64,000 nucleotides of DNA from Microvirgula aerodenitrificans DSM 15089 (GCF_000620105.1 NZ_JHVK01000014.1:1-64000), one strand, 5' to 3'; positions 26,250-35,717 are shown, counted from the stretch's first letter. Notes: generated from the sequence alone by a model not told the origin. Translations and numbers: made by a program.

Positions 26250-27335
26250 ATGCTGACATTTGAAGACAACGACATCGCCGCGCCGGCCGTACCGGCCAAT
26301 CCGACTGCCACCGCCATGCCGAACCGCGTCAACGCGGTCGACAAGCGCATCATCAACGGCAAGACCGACGTGAACCAGCTGGTGCCGTTCAAACACAAGT
26401 GGGCATGGGAGAAGTACCTGGCCCAGTGCGCAAACCACTGGATGCCGCAGGAAGTGAACATGCAGCGCGACATCGAGCAGTGGAAGACCGGCCAGCTGAG
26501 CGAAGACGAAATGCGCATCGTCAAGCGCAACCTCGGCTTCTTCGTCACTGCCGACAGCCTGGCTGCCAACAATATCGTGCTCGGCACCTACCGCCAGATC
26601 ACGTCGCCGGAATGCCGCCAGTTCCTGCTGCGCCAGGCCTTCGACGAGGCCATCCACACCCACGCCTACCAGTACATCGTCGAAAGCCTCGGCCTGGACG
26701 AAGGCGAAATCTTCAACGCCTACAACGAGATCGCCTCGATCCGCGACAAGGACGAGTTCCTGATCCCGTTTATCGACGCGCTGTGCAACCCGGCCTTCAA
26801 GACCGGCACGCTGGAAACCGACCAGCAACTGCTGAAGTCGCTGATCGTGTTTGCCTGCATCATGGAAGGCCTGTTCTTCTACGTCGGCTTCGTGCAGATC
26901 CTCGCCCTCGGCCGCCAGAACAAGATGACCGGCGCCGCCGAGCAGTACCAGTACATCCTGCGCGACGAGTCGATGCACTGCAATTTCGGCATCGACCTGA
27001 TCAACACCATCAAGCTGGAAAACCCGGAACTGTGGACCGACAGCTTCAAGGCCAGCCTGGATGAGCTGTTCCGCAAGGCGGTCGACCTCGAATACGCATA
27101 CGCCGAAGACACCATGCCGCGCGGCGTGCTCGGCCTGAACGCCCCGCAGTTCAAGGAATACCTGCGCTTTATCTGCAACCGCCGCATGCAGCAGATCGGC
27201 CTGACCGAACTGTTCCCCGGCGCCAGCAACCCGTTCCCATGGATGAGCGAGATGATCGACCTGAAGAAGGAAAAGAACTTCTTCGAGACCCGGGTGACGG
27301 AGTATCAGACGGGCGGGGCTTTGAATTGGGATTGA
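26250..27335 (+). CDS. nrdB: Class Ia ribonucleoside-diphosphate reductase, beta subunit
   Basis: 361 residues, with ACAGGA before the ATG. It houses the di-iron centre and tyrosyl radical that drive NrdA. Ligand-bearing helices are visible: [12 protein letters not shown] (Asp ligand), [19 protein letters not shown] (Glu and His, with the radical Tyr in HAYQY), [11 protein letters not shown] (Glu) and [14 protein letters not shown] (Glu and His). The C-terminus ([17 protein letters not shown]) ends in the acidic tail that docks on NrdA. No ATP-cone is present, so allosteric control lies in NrdA. Confidence 0.97.
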   Translation: MLTFEDNDIAAPAVPANPTATAMPNRVNAVDKRIINGKTDVNQLVPFKHKWAWEKYLAQCANHWMPQEVNMQRDIEQWKTGQLSEDEMRIVKRNLGFFVTADSLAANNIVLGTYRQITSPECRQFLLRQAFDEAIHTHAYQYIVESLGLDEGEIFNAYNEIASIRDKDEFLIPFIDALCNPAFKTGTLETDQQLLKSLIVFACIMEGLFFYVGFVQILALGRQNKMTGAAEQYQYILRDESMHCNFGIDLINTIKLENPELWTDSFKASLDELFRKAVDLEYAYAEDTMPRGVLGLNAPQFKEYLRFICNRRMQQIGLTELFPGASNPFPWMSEMIDLKKEKNFFETRVTEYQTGGALNWD

Positions 27336-27427
27336 GGGGGGTTGTCAGAAATCGGAAAGGTTGAAATTTTGTAGTCAAAAGTTGAAATTTCCGATAACCA
27401 AAGCATGAAATCTTGCTTTGCGAGAAG

Positions 27428-27455
27428 AAAGGGCCCTGTCGTTACAGGGCCCTTT
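27428..27455 (+). terminator. Hairpin after nrdB
   Basis: AAAGGGCCCTGT (27428-27439) pairs with ACAGGGCCCTTT (27444-27455), a 12-bp perfect stem with loop CGTT. Just before it, ATCGGAAA (27351-27358) can pair with TTTCCGAT (27388-27395). Confidence 0.75.
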
Positions 27456-27656
27456 CCATGTTGCGATCGGCAGTATCAGTAATCGGAAGTAACCTCTTGC
27501 TTGAACATTGGCATGCGCTCGCTTCTCGGCCAAAACTGACGTTCGACGGCTCGATGAAAAATGGCCGCTTACCTATTGGAAGTGGACTGCCCCGGCTCCT
27601 GCAGGTAATCCTGCCCCATGATTGGCCGCAAGGAGGTAACGCGCAGACGGGCCGGC
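27456..27656. other. Gap between nrdB terminator and ABC-F gene
   Basis: About 200 bases with no supported gene on either strand. Composition is mixed and I recognise no promoter, tRNA or IS end. The ABC-F gene reads toward this gap, so it may be its 3' flank. Confidence 0.4.
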
Positions 27657-29324
27657 TCAGCGCTTGCCGGCCGCCTCTTCTCGCCGGCGCTTGGCCTCTT
27701 CCAGCAGGTAGACCTGGTAATCGTCCAGATCGCCCGCGAAATCGCTGACCCCGCCACGCGACACCATCCAGAATTCGTCACACACCGCGCGCAGCAACGC
27801 CCGGTCGTGGCTGACCAGCATCACCGAGCCTTCGAACTCGTTCAGCGCCACGCTCAGCGCCTCGCGGGTGGTGAGGTCCAGATGGTTGGTCGGTTCATCC
27901 AGCAGCAGCAGGTTCGGCCGCTGCCACACGATCATGCACAGCACCAGCCGCGCCTTCTCGCCGCCGCTCATGCTGCCGACCGCCTGCTTCACCATGTCGC
28001 CGCTGAAGTTGAAGGTGCCGAGGAAATTGCGCAGCCCCTGCTCGCGGCAGTCATTGGCCGACGGCCGCATCGCCGCCGGGGTGTCGCGCGCCAGGCGGAA
28101 CATGTGCTGCAGCGGATCGTCCTCCGGCCGCAGCACGTCCAGTTCCTGTTGCGAGAAGTAGCCGATGTTCAGCCCCTTGCCGCGGATGATCTCGCCACCG
28201 ACCGCCTGCAGCGCCTCGGCCACGGTTTTCACCAGCGTCGACTTGCCCTGGCCGTTGGCGCCGAGAATGCCGATGCGCTGGCCGGCCAGCACGGTGCGGT
28301 TGACGTTGCGCACGATCACCGTCGGCGGTGTGTCTGCCGGCGCGCCATCCATTGCCGGATAGCCGAACGCCGCGCCGGTCATCGACAGCATCGAGTTCGG
28401 CAGGCTCATCGGCTCCTTGAATTCGAACTGGAAGTCGGCGTCGGCCAGCACCGGCGCGATCTTCTCCATCCGCTCCAGCGCCTTGACGCGGCTCTGCGCC
28501 TGCTTGGCCTTGCTGGCCTTGGCCTTGAAGCGGTCGATGAACTTCTGCAGGTGCGCCATCTTTTCCTGCTGCTTGGCCTGCGCCGCCTGCTGCAGGGTCA
28601 GCTGTTCGGCACGCATGTACTCGAACTTGCTGTAATTGCCGCCGTAGCGCACCAGCTTGGCGTTGTCGACGTGCAGCGTCACCGTGGTGACGGCATCGAG
28701 GAATTCGCGGTCATGGCTGATCACCACCATGGTACCGGCGTACTGCTTCAGCCACGCCTCCAGCCACACCAGCGCATCCAGATCCAGGTGGTTGGTCGGC
28801 TCGTCCAGCAGCAGCAGATCGGACGGACACATCAGCGCGCGCGCCAGTTGCAGCCGCATGCGCCAGCCGCCGGAGAAGCTGTTCACTGGCTGCTGCAACT
28901 CGGCGACACTGAAACCCAAGCCGAGAATCAGTGCCTGCGCCCGGGCCGGCGCGTCGTGGGCGCCGGCATCGTTGAGCGCGGTATAGGCGTGCGCCATGCG
29001 CATATAGTCTTCGCCGGCCTCGGCCTCGGTCACCTCCCGCTGCGCGGCGAGCAGGATGGCATCGCCTTCGACCACGAACTCGGTCGCCGTCTGCACCGTT
29101 TCCGGCATGTCCTGCGCCACCTGCGACATGCGCCACTGCGACGGGATCGACACATCGCCGCCGTCTTCGTGCAGCGAGCCGTTCAGCACCGCGAACAGCG
29201 AGGATTTGCCGGCGCCGTTGCGGCCGACCAGGCCGACTTTCTCGCCAGGATTGAGCGTCACCGACGCGTTGTCGAGCAGGACTTTGGTACCGCGGCGCAA
29301 GGCCACGTTTTTCAGAATGATCAT
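27657..29324 (-). CDS. ABC-F family ATPase (YheS-like)
   Basis: 555 residues with two ATP-binding domains and no membrane segment, so it is an ABC-F translation-associated ATPase. Domain 1: Walker A GRNGAGKSS (34-42), signature FSGGWRM, Walker B LLLLDEPTNHLDLDA. Linker (~240-320) is Lys/Ala-rich helical (RFKAKASKAKQAQSRVKALERM), the P-site tRNA interaction motif region. Domain 2: GANGQGKST, signature MSGGEKARL, Walker B LLLLDEPTNHLDL. It is most like E. coli YheS by the linker and FSGGWRMRLQLA but lacks most of the long C-terminal extension. A 22-bp palindrome lies 70 bases upstream. Confidence 0.92.
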   Translation of the reverse strand: MIILKNVALRRGTKVLLDNASVTLNPGEKVGLVGRNGAGKSSLFAVLNGSLHEDGGDVSIPSQWRMSQVAQDMPETVQTATEFVVEGDAILLAAQREVTEAEAGEDYMRMAHAYTALNDAGAHDAPARAQALILGLGFSVAELQQPVNSFSGGWRMRLQLARALMCPSDLLLLDEPTNHLDLDALVWLEAWLKQYAGTMVVISHDREFLDAVTTVTLHVDNAKLVRYGGNYSKFEYMRAEQLTLQQAAQAKQQEKMAHLQKFIDRFKAKASKAKQAQSRVKALERMEKIAPVLADADFQFEFKEPMSLPNSMLSMTGAAFGYPAMDGAPADTPPTVIVRNVNRTVLAGQRIGILGANGQGKSTLVKTVAEALQAVGGEIIRGKGLNIGYFSQQELDVLRPEDDPLQHMFRLARDTPAAMRPSANDCREQGLRNFLGTFNFSGDMVKQAVGSMSGGEKARLVLCMIVWQRPNLLLLDEPTNHLDLTTREALSVALNEFEGSVMLVSHDRALLRAVCDEFWMVSRGGVSDFAGDLDDYQVYLLEEAKRRREEAAGKR

Positions 29325-29394
29325 GGGAAGCGCCGTGCGGCGGCAGGAAACAGGTTACGCCGCGACCGGCGACAAGGCGGGAAGACGACAGGCA

Positions 29395-29416
29395 ATGCGG
29401 CCAACGTTGGCCGCAT
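29395..29416. promoter_or_regulatory. 22-bp perfect palindrome upstream of the ABC-F gene
   Basis: ATGCGGCCAAC (29395-29405) is followed immediately by its reverse complement GTTGGCCGCAT (29406-29416). There is no T-run or loop, so an operator for a dimeric regulator is more likely than a terminator. The ABC-F start codon is ~70 bases away on the minus strand. Confidence 0.5.
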
Positions 29417-29516
29417 CAGGACAAGGGTGCTGCCTCGGCAGCGTGGCGCCGCCGCATGCTGCAAAGCAATAAAAACGGCGCGGCGCAGATGGTAACACGC
29501 CCCTACGCGCTCCAAT

Positions 29517-29757
29517 GACCTCCTCCCGAAAAACCGTAGCGGTGAAAAGTAGAGGTTTCTGGCAAATTTGAGCCCATCCGGGCAGGAGATTTGTCATGAA
29601 AAAATCGAAGTTCACGGAAGAGCAGATTGCCTTAGCGCTGCGCCAGGCGGAGTCGGGCACCACGGTCGCGGAGGTCTGCCACAAGATGGGCATCTCCAAG
29701 GCCACCTTCTACAACGGGAAGAAGATGAGTCTCACAGGGGTGTCGAGCAGCAGATAA
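29517..29757 (+). mobile_element. Truncated IS3-type insertion sequence (left end)
   Basis: A typical IS3-family left end starts with TGACCTCC at 29517, then a leader containing GTAGAGGTTTCTGGCAAA and an AGGAG Shine-Dalgarno before the orfA fragment. Only ~240 bp remain; orfB and the right end are absent. It marks the edge of the accessory segment that continues to ~35700. Confidence 0.75.
29596..29757 (+). pseudogene. IS3-family transposase OrfA, N-terminal remnant
   Basis: 53 residues remain. They begin MKKSKFTEEQIALALRQAES and show the helix-turn-helix GTTVAEVCHKMGISKATFYN. Intact OrfA proteins continue ...FYNWKKKYGG; here the frame reads FYNGKKMSLTG and stops, so homology breaks at about residue 41. 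Not expected to be functional. Confidence 0.85.
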
Positions 29758-29780
29758 CGCCCTGCCCGACCATCCACCAG

Positions 29781-30842
29781 TCATCCATAAAGCGTCCGGC
29801 CAAAGAAGTCTTTCAGCTTGTTTACGGCCAGGCCCACATACAGCGGCTTCCAGTACGTCTCGATATGGGTCGCTCCCTCGATCAGGAACAACTCCTTGTC
29901 CTTTGCATTCACTGCCTTCGTGAACGCTTCCTTGCTCATATAGAGCGAGTCGGCCCGGCTGCCGGCCATCATCAGCAGAGGCTGGGCAATGAGTTCGATA
30001 TTGTCGGTTGCATCCCAGCGCATCAGGTCCAGCAGGCTGCTCGTGGTGTACTTGAAGGTCGAGTTGGGGTGCGCGTGTGTCTTCCCGTAGTACTCGTAAC
30101 CCTGCCGATACAGATCGAACGGCAAGCTGGCAATCTGTTCGTCGGTCAGGTTTGCATCCCCGGAATAAAGGACGTCCCCTCCCACTGCCTCCTGGGCCCG
30201 GGCTGCCGAAGCCTGCTGCAGCCGTGACTGGATGGTGTCCAGTTGCGAATCCGCATAACCATTACGGCGAACCCGCCCCGAGTTGAACATGCTCAACGTC
30301 GCAACCGCTTTGAATCTCTTATCGGATTCTGCCGCGGCCAAAGCGTAGCCGCCTCCACCGCAGATACCGAGCAGCCCGAGTCGCGCCGGATCGACGCCCT
30401 GGAAACCGGAAATAAAGTCCGCCATCCCATGGATGTCTTCCACGCGATTCGCCGGCTTGTCGACGTGACGCGGTATGCCGCCACTGCCGCCTTGATAGGC
30501 GGCGTCGGCAACGATGGTGATATAACCCTGCTCGGCAAGCCGTTGCGCGTACAGACCAGCCACCTGCTCCTTGACGCCACCATTCGGATGCGCGACCACA
30601 ACCGCGGGGTACTTTCGTTTCGCATCGAAATGGGCGGGCGTGTAAACATTGGCGACGATATCCAGGCCGTTGAGCCGGTATGTCACCGGCGTGATATTGA
30701 CGGCTCCCCTGACGTTCCCGGTAATGGCGCCGTCGTAGGCCAGCGAGAAGGGATTCTGCCTGTAGTCTGCAGCCATGCTTGCTCCCGATAAAAGGCTGAT
30801 CGCGCCAGCCACGCAGAATGCGTTGAAGATTTTCAAATTCAT
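29781..30842 (-). CDS. Exported alpha/beta hydrolase (dienelactone hydrolase-like)
   Basis: 353 residues with a Sec signal (MNLKIFNAFCVAGAISLLSGASMAA, cleavage near 24). The fold is alpha/beta hydrolase: HPNGGVKEQ (oxyanion region, ~86-94), nucleophile elbow LGICGGGGYAL, in which the nucleophile is Cys as in dienelactone hydrolases, and C-terminal AGSRADSLY (Asp) and EGATHIETYW (His). The substrate is unknown. It is the third gene of a minus-strand operon with the cupin/decarboxylase and aldo-keto reductase, 42 bases after the former. Transport suggests oxidative or xenobiotic ester chemistry in the periplasm, but this is inference. Confidence 0.85.
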   Translation of the reverse strand: MNLKIFNAFCVAGAISLLSGASMAADYRQNPFSLAYDGAITGNVRGAVNITPVTYRLNGLDIVANVYTPAHFDAKRKYPAVVVAHPNGGVKEQVAGLYAQRLAEQGYITIVADAAYQGGSGGIPRHVDKPANRVEDIHGMADFISGFQGVDPARLGLLGICGGGGYALAAAESDKRFKAVATLSMFNSGRVRRNGYADSQLDTIQSRLQQASAARAQEAVGGDVLYSGDANLTDEQIASLPFDLYRQGYEYYGKTHAHPNSTFKYTTSSLLDLMRWDATDNIELIAQPLLMMAGSRADSLYMSKEAFTKAVNAKDKELFLIEGATHIETYWKPLYVGLAVNKLKDFFGRTLYG

Positions 30843-30884
30843 AAGAGTCTCGAATGGGCGGGATCCCGGGGGCCGGCAGCGGGA

Positions 30885-31721
30885 TCAGGGCGCGGGTTTG
30901 CGCTGAAAAACATCCCTGGCAACCCCCGTTGCCGACACGGCATTTGGCCAGCCCGTATAGAAGGCCAGATGGGTGATGAGCTCGGACAGCTCCAACTGCG
31001 TCAGGCCGTTCTGAAGGCCAAGGACGAGGTGCGAGCGCAGTTGCTCCGGCCGGTTCATGGCAATCAGGGCACTGACGGTGGCAAGACTGCGGTCCCGCTT
31101 GCCCAGGCCGGGTCGCTCCCATATCTCGCCAAACAGAACCTGATCCGTAAGTTCGGCAAGTTTGGGGGCGACATCCCCCATCAACTGCCGGGCACGGCTC
31201 GGGCTGCCCACCGGGGCCGACCCTAATCCCGTGCTCTTCACTGCAGCCAGATAGTCCTGATCACTTACCTTGTCTTGCCAGGTGACGGCGCTGCCATTTT
31301 CTTTCTCGGCGATTGCAATATGCGTCATCGCTCCGCCAGGTCCTGCGCCATGCCAATGGCGCACATTTGCAGGAATGGTAACGACATCGCCGGGCCGGAG
31401 GATCTGTGCAGGCTGGCCGTCTTGCTGCACCAGGCCAATCCCGGAGGTAACGACGAGAATCTGCCCGAGAGGGTGGCTGTGCCATGCGGTCCGGGCTTGT
31501 GCTTCAAAGCTCACGGAAGCCCCCCCTGCGTGACCGGGCGGGAGAGCCTGGAATGGCGTGGAAATGCGAACAGTCCCGGTAAATGTCTCCGTCGATCCGA
31601 TGGACACGGGTGCAGTCTCAGCGGAACGCACTTCAACGACCGGCAAGGGCGCTGCCCGGGCGGGTAGCTGCGTATTGGCGCCGGCGGCACACGTCAGGGC
31701 AAGCATAATCAGCGCTTTCAT
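30885..31721 (-). CDS. Exported cupin - carboxymuconolactone decarboxylase fusion
   Basis: 278 residues from the ATG at 31721, with AAAGGAGG ~8 bases upstream; a GTG at 31742 is less likely. A signal peptide (MKALIMLALTCAAGANTQLPARA) precedes a cupin domain (about residues 65-145: WHSHPLGQILVVTSG, GDVVTIPANVRHWHGA, with metal-type His/Glu positions) and a carboxymuconolactone decarboxylase-like domain (about 185-270: LGKRDRSLATVSALIAMNRPEQL, LTQLELSELITHLAFYTGWPNA). Family members with cupin plus CMD occur next to LysR regulators and aldo-keto reductases and are thought to act in redox or quinone stress. Substrate unknown. Confidence 0.85.
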   Translation of the reverse strand: MKALIMLALTCAAGANTQLPARAAPLPVVEVRSAETAPVSIGSTETFTGTVRISTPFQALPPGHAGGASVSFEAQARTAWHSHPLGQILVVTSGIGLVQQDGQPAQILRPGDVVTIPANVRHWHGAGPGGAMTHIAIAEKENGSAVTWQDKVSDQDYLAAVKSTGLGSAPVGSPSRARQLMGDVAPKLAELTDQVLFGEIWERPGLGKRDRSLATVSALIAMNRPEQLRSHLVLGLQNGLTQLELSELITHLAFYTGWPNAVSATGVARDVFQRKPAP

Positions 31722-31797
31722 GAACGGGCCTCCTTTGGGCACAAGATGTCACGCCGACGTAGGTCCGGAGCTTTGGGTACGGTCATGGCCATTTGCT

Positions 31798-32700
<903 letters not shown>

Positions 32701-32771
32701 TTAAATAGCTGCAAAAAGATTGTTTTATTAACATCAAATTAGGGACAATAACGAAAAGGAGGCGCCTTCGA

Positions 32772-33734
32772 ATGGCCATCAACGAGCTTCGATCCTTGTC
32801 CACCTTCATCAAGGCGGCAGAACTGGGCAGCCTGCGCAAAGCGGCGCAGGCTCTCGACATCAGCCCTCAGGCAGCCAGCAAGGCGCTGGCACAGCTGGAA
32901 GCGCATCTGAATGCGCGGCTGTTTCACCGTACTACGAGGGTCATGTCCCTCACGGATGCTGGTCAGCGCCTGCTTGAAGATGTCCAGCCGGCACTGCTGG
33001 GCATACAACGCGCACTGGCGCATGCCCGGACGGCCAAAGAGGAGTTTGCCGGGCCACTGCGCATCGCCGGCCCCCGCACGACATTCCAGCCCATCCTTTG
33101 GCATCTAGTGGAAGAGTTCTGCGCGTTGTACCCGGACATTCAGCCAGACGTGCTTCTGGATGACGGAGTTGGCAACTGGGTTGAAAACCGGGTGGACGTC
33201 GGCTTCCGGCTTGGACCGTCGCCACACGAGGGCGTCATCGCGCGCAAGCTGTTCCCGCTGCAATTGATTGTTTGCGGCGCGCCGGCCTACTTCCAGCGTT
33301 ATGGGGCGCCGGGCTCACTGGCCGCGCTCGCCTCTCACCGTTGCAGTGCTTTCCGTAATCCCGGAACGGGCAAAGTCACGCCGTGGCATGTGAGGCTTGG
33401 CGAACAGATCGTCGACCAGCCGGTCGTTCCCGCAATCTGCAGCAATGACGAGATGTTCGAGCTGCAGGCCGTGCTGTCCGGCAGCGTACTGGGACAATTG
33501 GCAGGCGTCACCGCCGCCCCCTACATTCGTTCAGGACGGCTGGTTCCCGTTCTACTGGATCACATACCCGAGTTTGGAAACTATTCCGTGTACTTTGGCA
33601 GCAGGACGTCCCAGCCGGTACGAGCCCGGGCGTTCATCGACCTCGCGGTAAAGCGTCTTACTGACAATCCGGCGTATTTGCTGAGTGCTGAAGAGCTGCG
33701 GGACGGGTATCGCCGGGTGCGAGGGACAGAATGA
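32772..33734 (+). CDS. LysR-family transcriptional regulator
   Basis: 320 residues, with AAAAGGAG before the ATG. An N-terminal winged helix-turn-helix (about 4-62: LSTFIKAAELGSLRKAAQAL, SPQAASKALAQLE, ARLFHRTTRVMSLTDAG) is followed by a LysR effector-binding domain (about 92-300). It probably regulates the divergent aldo-keto reductase operon, and the AT-rich 122-bp gap is the expected binding site. No ligand can be assigned. It ends 5 bases before the convergent HNH gene. Confidence 0.95.
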   Translation: MAINELRSLSTFIKAAELGSLRKAAQALDISPQAASKALAQLEAHLNARLFHRTTRVMSLTDAGQRLLEDVQPALLGIQRALAHARTAKEEFAGPLRIAGPRTTFQPILWHLVEEFCALYPDIQPDVLLDDGVGNWVENRVDVGFRLGPSPHEGVIARKLFPLQLIVCGAPAYFQRYGAPGSLAALASHRCSAFRNPGTGKVTPWHVRLGEQIVDQPVVPAICSNDEMFELQAVLSGSVLGQLAGVTAAPYIRSGRLVPVLLDHIPEFGNYSVYFGSRTSQPVRARAFIDLAVKRLTDNPAYLLSAEELRDGYRRVRGTE

Positions 33735-33739
33735 CGGCA

Positions 33740-34357
33740 CTACTCACACACCAAGCGCTCAACGGATAAATACAGCTGTTCGACTAACTGTTTTGAATAT
33801 GCGCCATAATGAAGTTCACGGTGGCAGTTTGGGCAGACGGCTACCGCATTCGATACTTGATCTGAGCCTTGATCGGCCAATCTTCTGACGTGGTGCACCT
33901 CAAGATAAGGCATGCCATCTGCAGCCTTAAAAGGAGCTGATTTTTTACAGCACTCGCAAACACCACCGGCCTGCTGCAAAATCCATGCTTTGATTTCTGG
34001 GTCACGAGCATATTGAGTACTTGCAGAGGTGAACGGTTGGGGGCTATCACTGCCTGTCGGCACAGGAAGTTGCTTCTTTTTCACCTCATCCCGAACAGCA
34101 ATCTCAAACGCAACGATGGGTGCTACCTGCCGCCCTTCGGCTTCCGCAAGTAGTTGCTCGATTTGTCCAGCCACTTGCGCACCGACATTTTTTGCCGGTT
34201 TTAGACCACGAAGCCAGTCCCGTCCCATCAGCGAAAGCACATAGGAAATATTTTGCATCCGATACTCGAATGCCTTTGCCGTTCTATTAAATTTCCCTGC
34301 AAGTTTTTCGTAGTACTGTTTTTTAACATAAGGCTTGCCTGCTCGGTCATGGGCCAT
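33740..34357 (-). CDS. HNH endonuclease with displaced N-terminus (7-bp duplication)
   Basis: 205 residues from the ATG at 34357. The HNH fold is visible: C134-E-C136-C137, LEVHHVRR (His155-His156), C175-P-N-C178 and His183, i.e. a Zn-stabilised HNH nuclease. The N-terminal part contains EYRMQNISYVLSLMG and GLKPAKNVGA, conserved in a family of HNH proteins. In the family, residues of the type AVEIYLDMMAHDRAG precede this; here they are encoded upstream (34403-34350) but out of frame because ATGGGCC (+ strand) is tandemly repeated at 34349-34362. A possible extra 1-base indel near 34392 would connect further upstream codons. The protein probably restarts at 34357. Role may be defence. Confidence 0.75.
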   Translation of the reverse strand: MAHDRAGKPYVKKQYYEKLAGKFNRTAKAFEYRMQNISYVLSLMGRDWLRGLKPAKNVGAQVAGQIEQLLAEAEGRQVAPIVAFEIAVRDEVKKKQLPVPTGSDSPQPFTSASTQYARDPEIKAWILQQAGGVCECCKKSAPFKAADGMPYLEVHHVRRLADQGSDQVSNAVAVCPNCHRELHYGAYSKQLVEQLYLSVERLVCE

Positions 34358-34362
34358 GGGCC
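34349..34362. repeat. 7-bp tandem duplication disrupting the HNH gene
   Basis: ATGGGCC occurs twice in tandem on the + strand (34349-34355, 34356-34362). Removing one copy joins the upstream codons S-A-V-E-I-Y-L-D-M-M-A-H to D-R-A-G-K-P-Y in a single frame on the minus strand. Confidence 0.85.
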
Positions 34363-34403
34363 ATCATATCCAGATAGATTTCGACTGCCGAGTCGTAACT
34401 CAT

Positions 34404-34699
34404 CCACTGCCCATGCTACTCCGTTGGCTTCTTCCGCCACAGCTGCAAGAGTAAGTAGAGAGAACGTGTGAGATTCAATTTCTATACTGGGAAACAAATA
34501 GGCTGACCAGTCAAATAATTTCGACTGAACCTGCCAAAAATACAGATAAACATTTACTTAATAACAGTCACAATACCATTGGAATAACATTTGGAAAGTG
34601 GAAAAATTCGCTAACAAAATATGGGGTTTTTTCCATATTAGCAATACCATCCACTATCAATGAATAATAATGTAAACCCCTCTAATTTGATTTCATTTT
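34404..34699. other. AT-rich gap between the two HNH genes
   Basis: Mostly non-coding and very AT-rich. The part at 34404-34497 still encodes, on the minus strand, peptide like VAWAVDELRL that could be the disrupted N-terminal extension of the neighbouring HNH gene. AATATGG (34618-34624) can pair with CCATATT (34633-34639), a possible terminator for the upstream HNH gene at 34700. Confidence 0.45.
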
Positions 34700-35512
34700 T
34701 TACCGATTTTTAGCAGCGGAATTTATCAATTCCTTTAACTCAAATAATGATAATGTTTTATCTTTTTTCCTATGCACAACCGCATGGCAATTTGCACATA
34801 ATGGCACTAAATCGCTCTTGGGGTTAACCAACATTTCACCCCCGAGCTCGGAAACAGGTACAGTATGATGAATGTGAATAAAATCTTTTGCATATTCACC
34901 ATAGAAATAAAAAAAATTGAACCCACACGCAGCACATGTACAGCCATGAATAGCGACAGCTTGAACCCGAAGTTTGTGCTGCCGTTCATAATACGTCACA
35001 TACTTAAGTTTTTTCGTTCCCTCTTGCTGAGATTCAAATGATAGGCTTTCATTTTCCGAAGAGTCAATTTCAGCCACATCCACTATTGGCGCAATATCAT
35101 CATCATCCAATTGGGAACAAATTTCCTGATAAATAGCTTTATTTATCGGGCGAACACCATCCCGCCAGTAATTGCTCTGTTTAGAGGCAGGTATTTTTTC
35201 CAAGTACCCTGATGCAGTTTTAGCCAATACTGGTTTTCTAAAACTTTGATAATCATCAATAGTAGCAAAAAGATCTCCTTTTTTGCTTTTTTCATCGGGG
35301 ATGATTTTCCCAATTTTGGCGATACCAAAGTAATGGGGGGAACTAGAAAGTCGCTTAGCTACGAATTCTTTCTTTTTATTTTTCCCTTTGTAGTAAACAA
35401 CCGTAACACCTTCCCGTATATACTTTTCATATCGCTTTGGGAAATGATAGATACAGCCAGTCACATCTCCCCAGGAAGATTCATCATTCTCGGTGATTAC
35501 AACGTACACCAT
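34700..35512 (-). CDS. PUA/EVE-like domain - HNH endonuclease (candidate type IV restriction)
   Basis: 270 residues, AT-rich codons unlike its neighbours. The N-terminus (about 1-95) looks like a PUA/EVE-like base-reading domain: GCIYHFPKRYEKYIREGV, VVYYKGK and HYFGIAKIGKI. The C-terminal HNH domain has C191/C193/C196, IHIHHTVPVSE (His215-His216), LVPLCANCHAVVHR (C239, C242, His248). EVE-HNH and related PUA-HNH proteins are known modification-dependent endonucleases that cut modified phage DNA. That fit is by architecture only. It is one of two adjacent nuclease genes in a likely transferred segment. The ATG is near 35512, in an AT-rich leader. Confidence 0.75.
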   Translation of the reverse strand: MVYVVITENDESSWGDVTGCIYHFPKRYEKYIREGVTVVYYKGKNKKKEFVAKRLSSSPHYFGIAKIGKIIPDEKSKKGDLFATIDDYQSFRKPVLAKTASGYLEKIPASKQSNYWRDGVRPINKAIYQEICSQLDDDDIAPIVDVAEIDSSENESLSFESQQEGTKKLKYVTYYERQHKLRVQAVAIHGCTCAACGFNFFYFYGEYAKDFIHIHHTVPVSELGGEMLVNPKSDLVPLCANCHAVVHRKKDKTLSLFELKELINSAAKNR

Positions 35513-35633
35513 ACATCTCCAGCCATGCGCAAGTTATCATGCTGCCAGCATGGCTCATCGCAATCAACTATTGAATAATTTTGGAGGGGTATCGCGCGTA
35601 CTTGTCAGTGCTCCCCTGACGTGTCTCCGCAAA

Positions 35634-35702
35634 AGCACAGCCGTGTGCTGGCAGGCTCTGCCAATGCAAAACAGCCCTGCGGATGCAGAGCTGTTTTGCA
35701 TT
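35634..35702 (-). terminator. Three abutting hairpins, terminator of the parvulin gene
   Basis: Stem 1: AGCACA (35634-35639) with TGTGCT (35644-35649); stem 2: GGCAG (35650-35654) with CTGCC (35658-35662); stem 3: AATGCAAAACAGC (35663-35675) with GCTGTTTTGCATT (35690-35702). They touch without gaps. On the minus strand stem 1 comes last and is followed by TTTT. Confidence 0.7.
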
Positions 35703-35717
35703 GCTTGTATCTCCCCC

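Noticed and set aside
35513-35633. Possible attachment site or tRNA end at the boundary of the AT-rich segment
   Set aside because: I found no tRNA-like fold or direct repeat matching the IS-side boundary, so an integration site is not supported.
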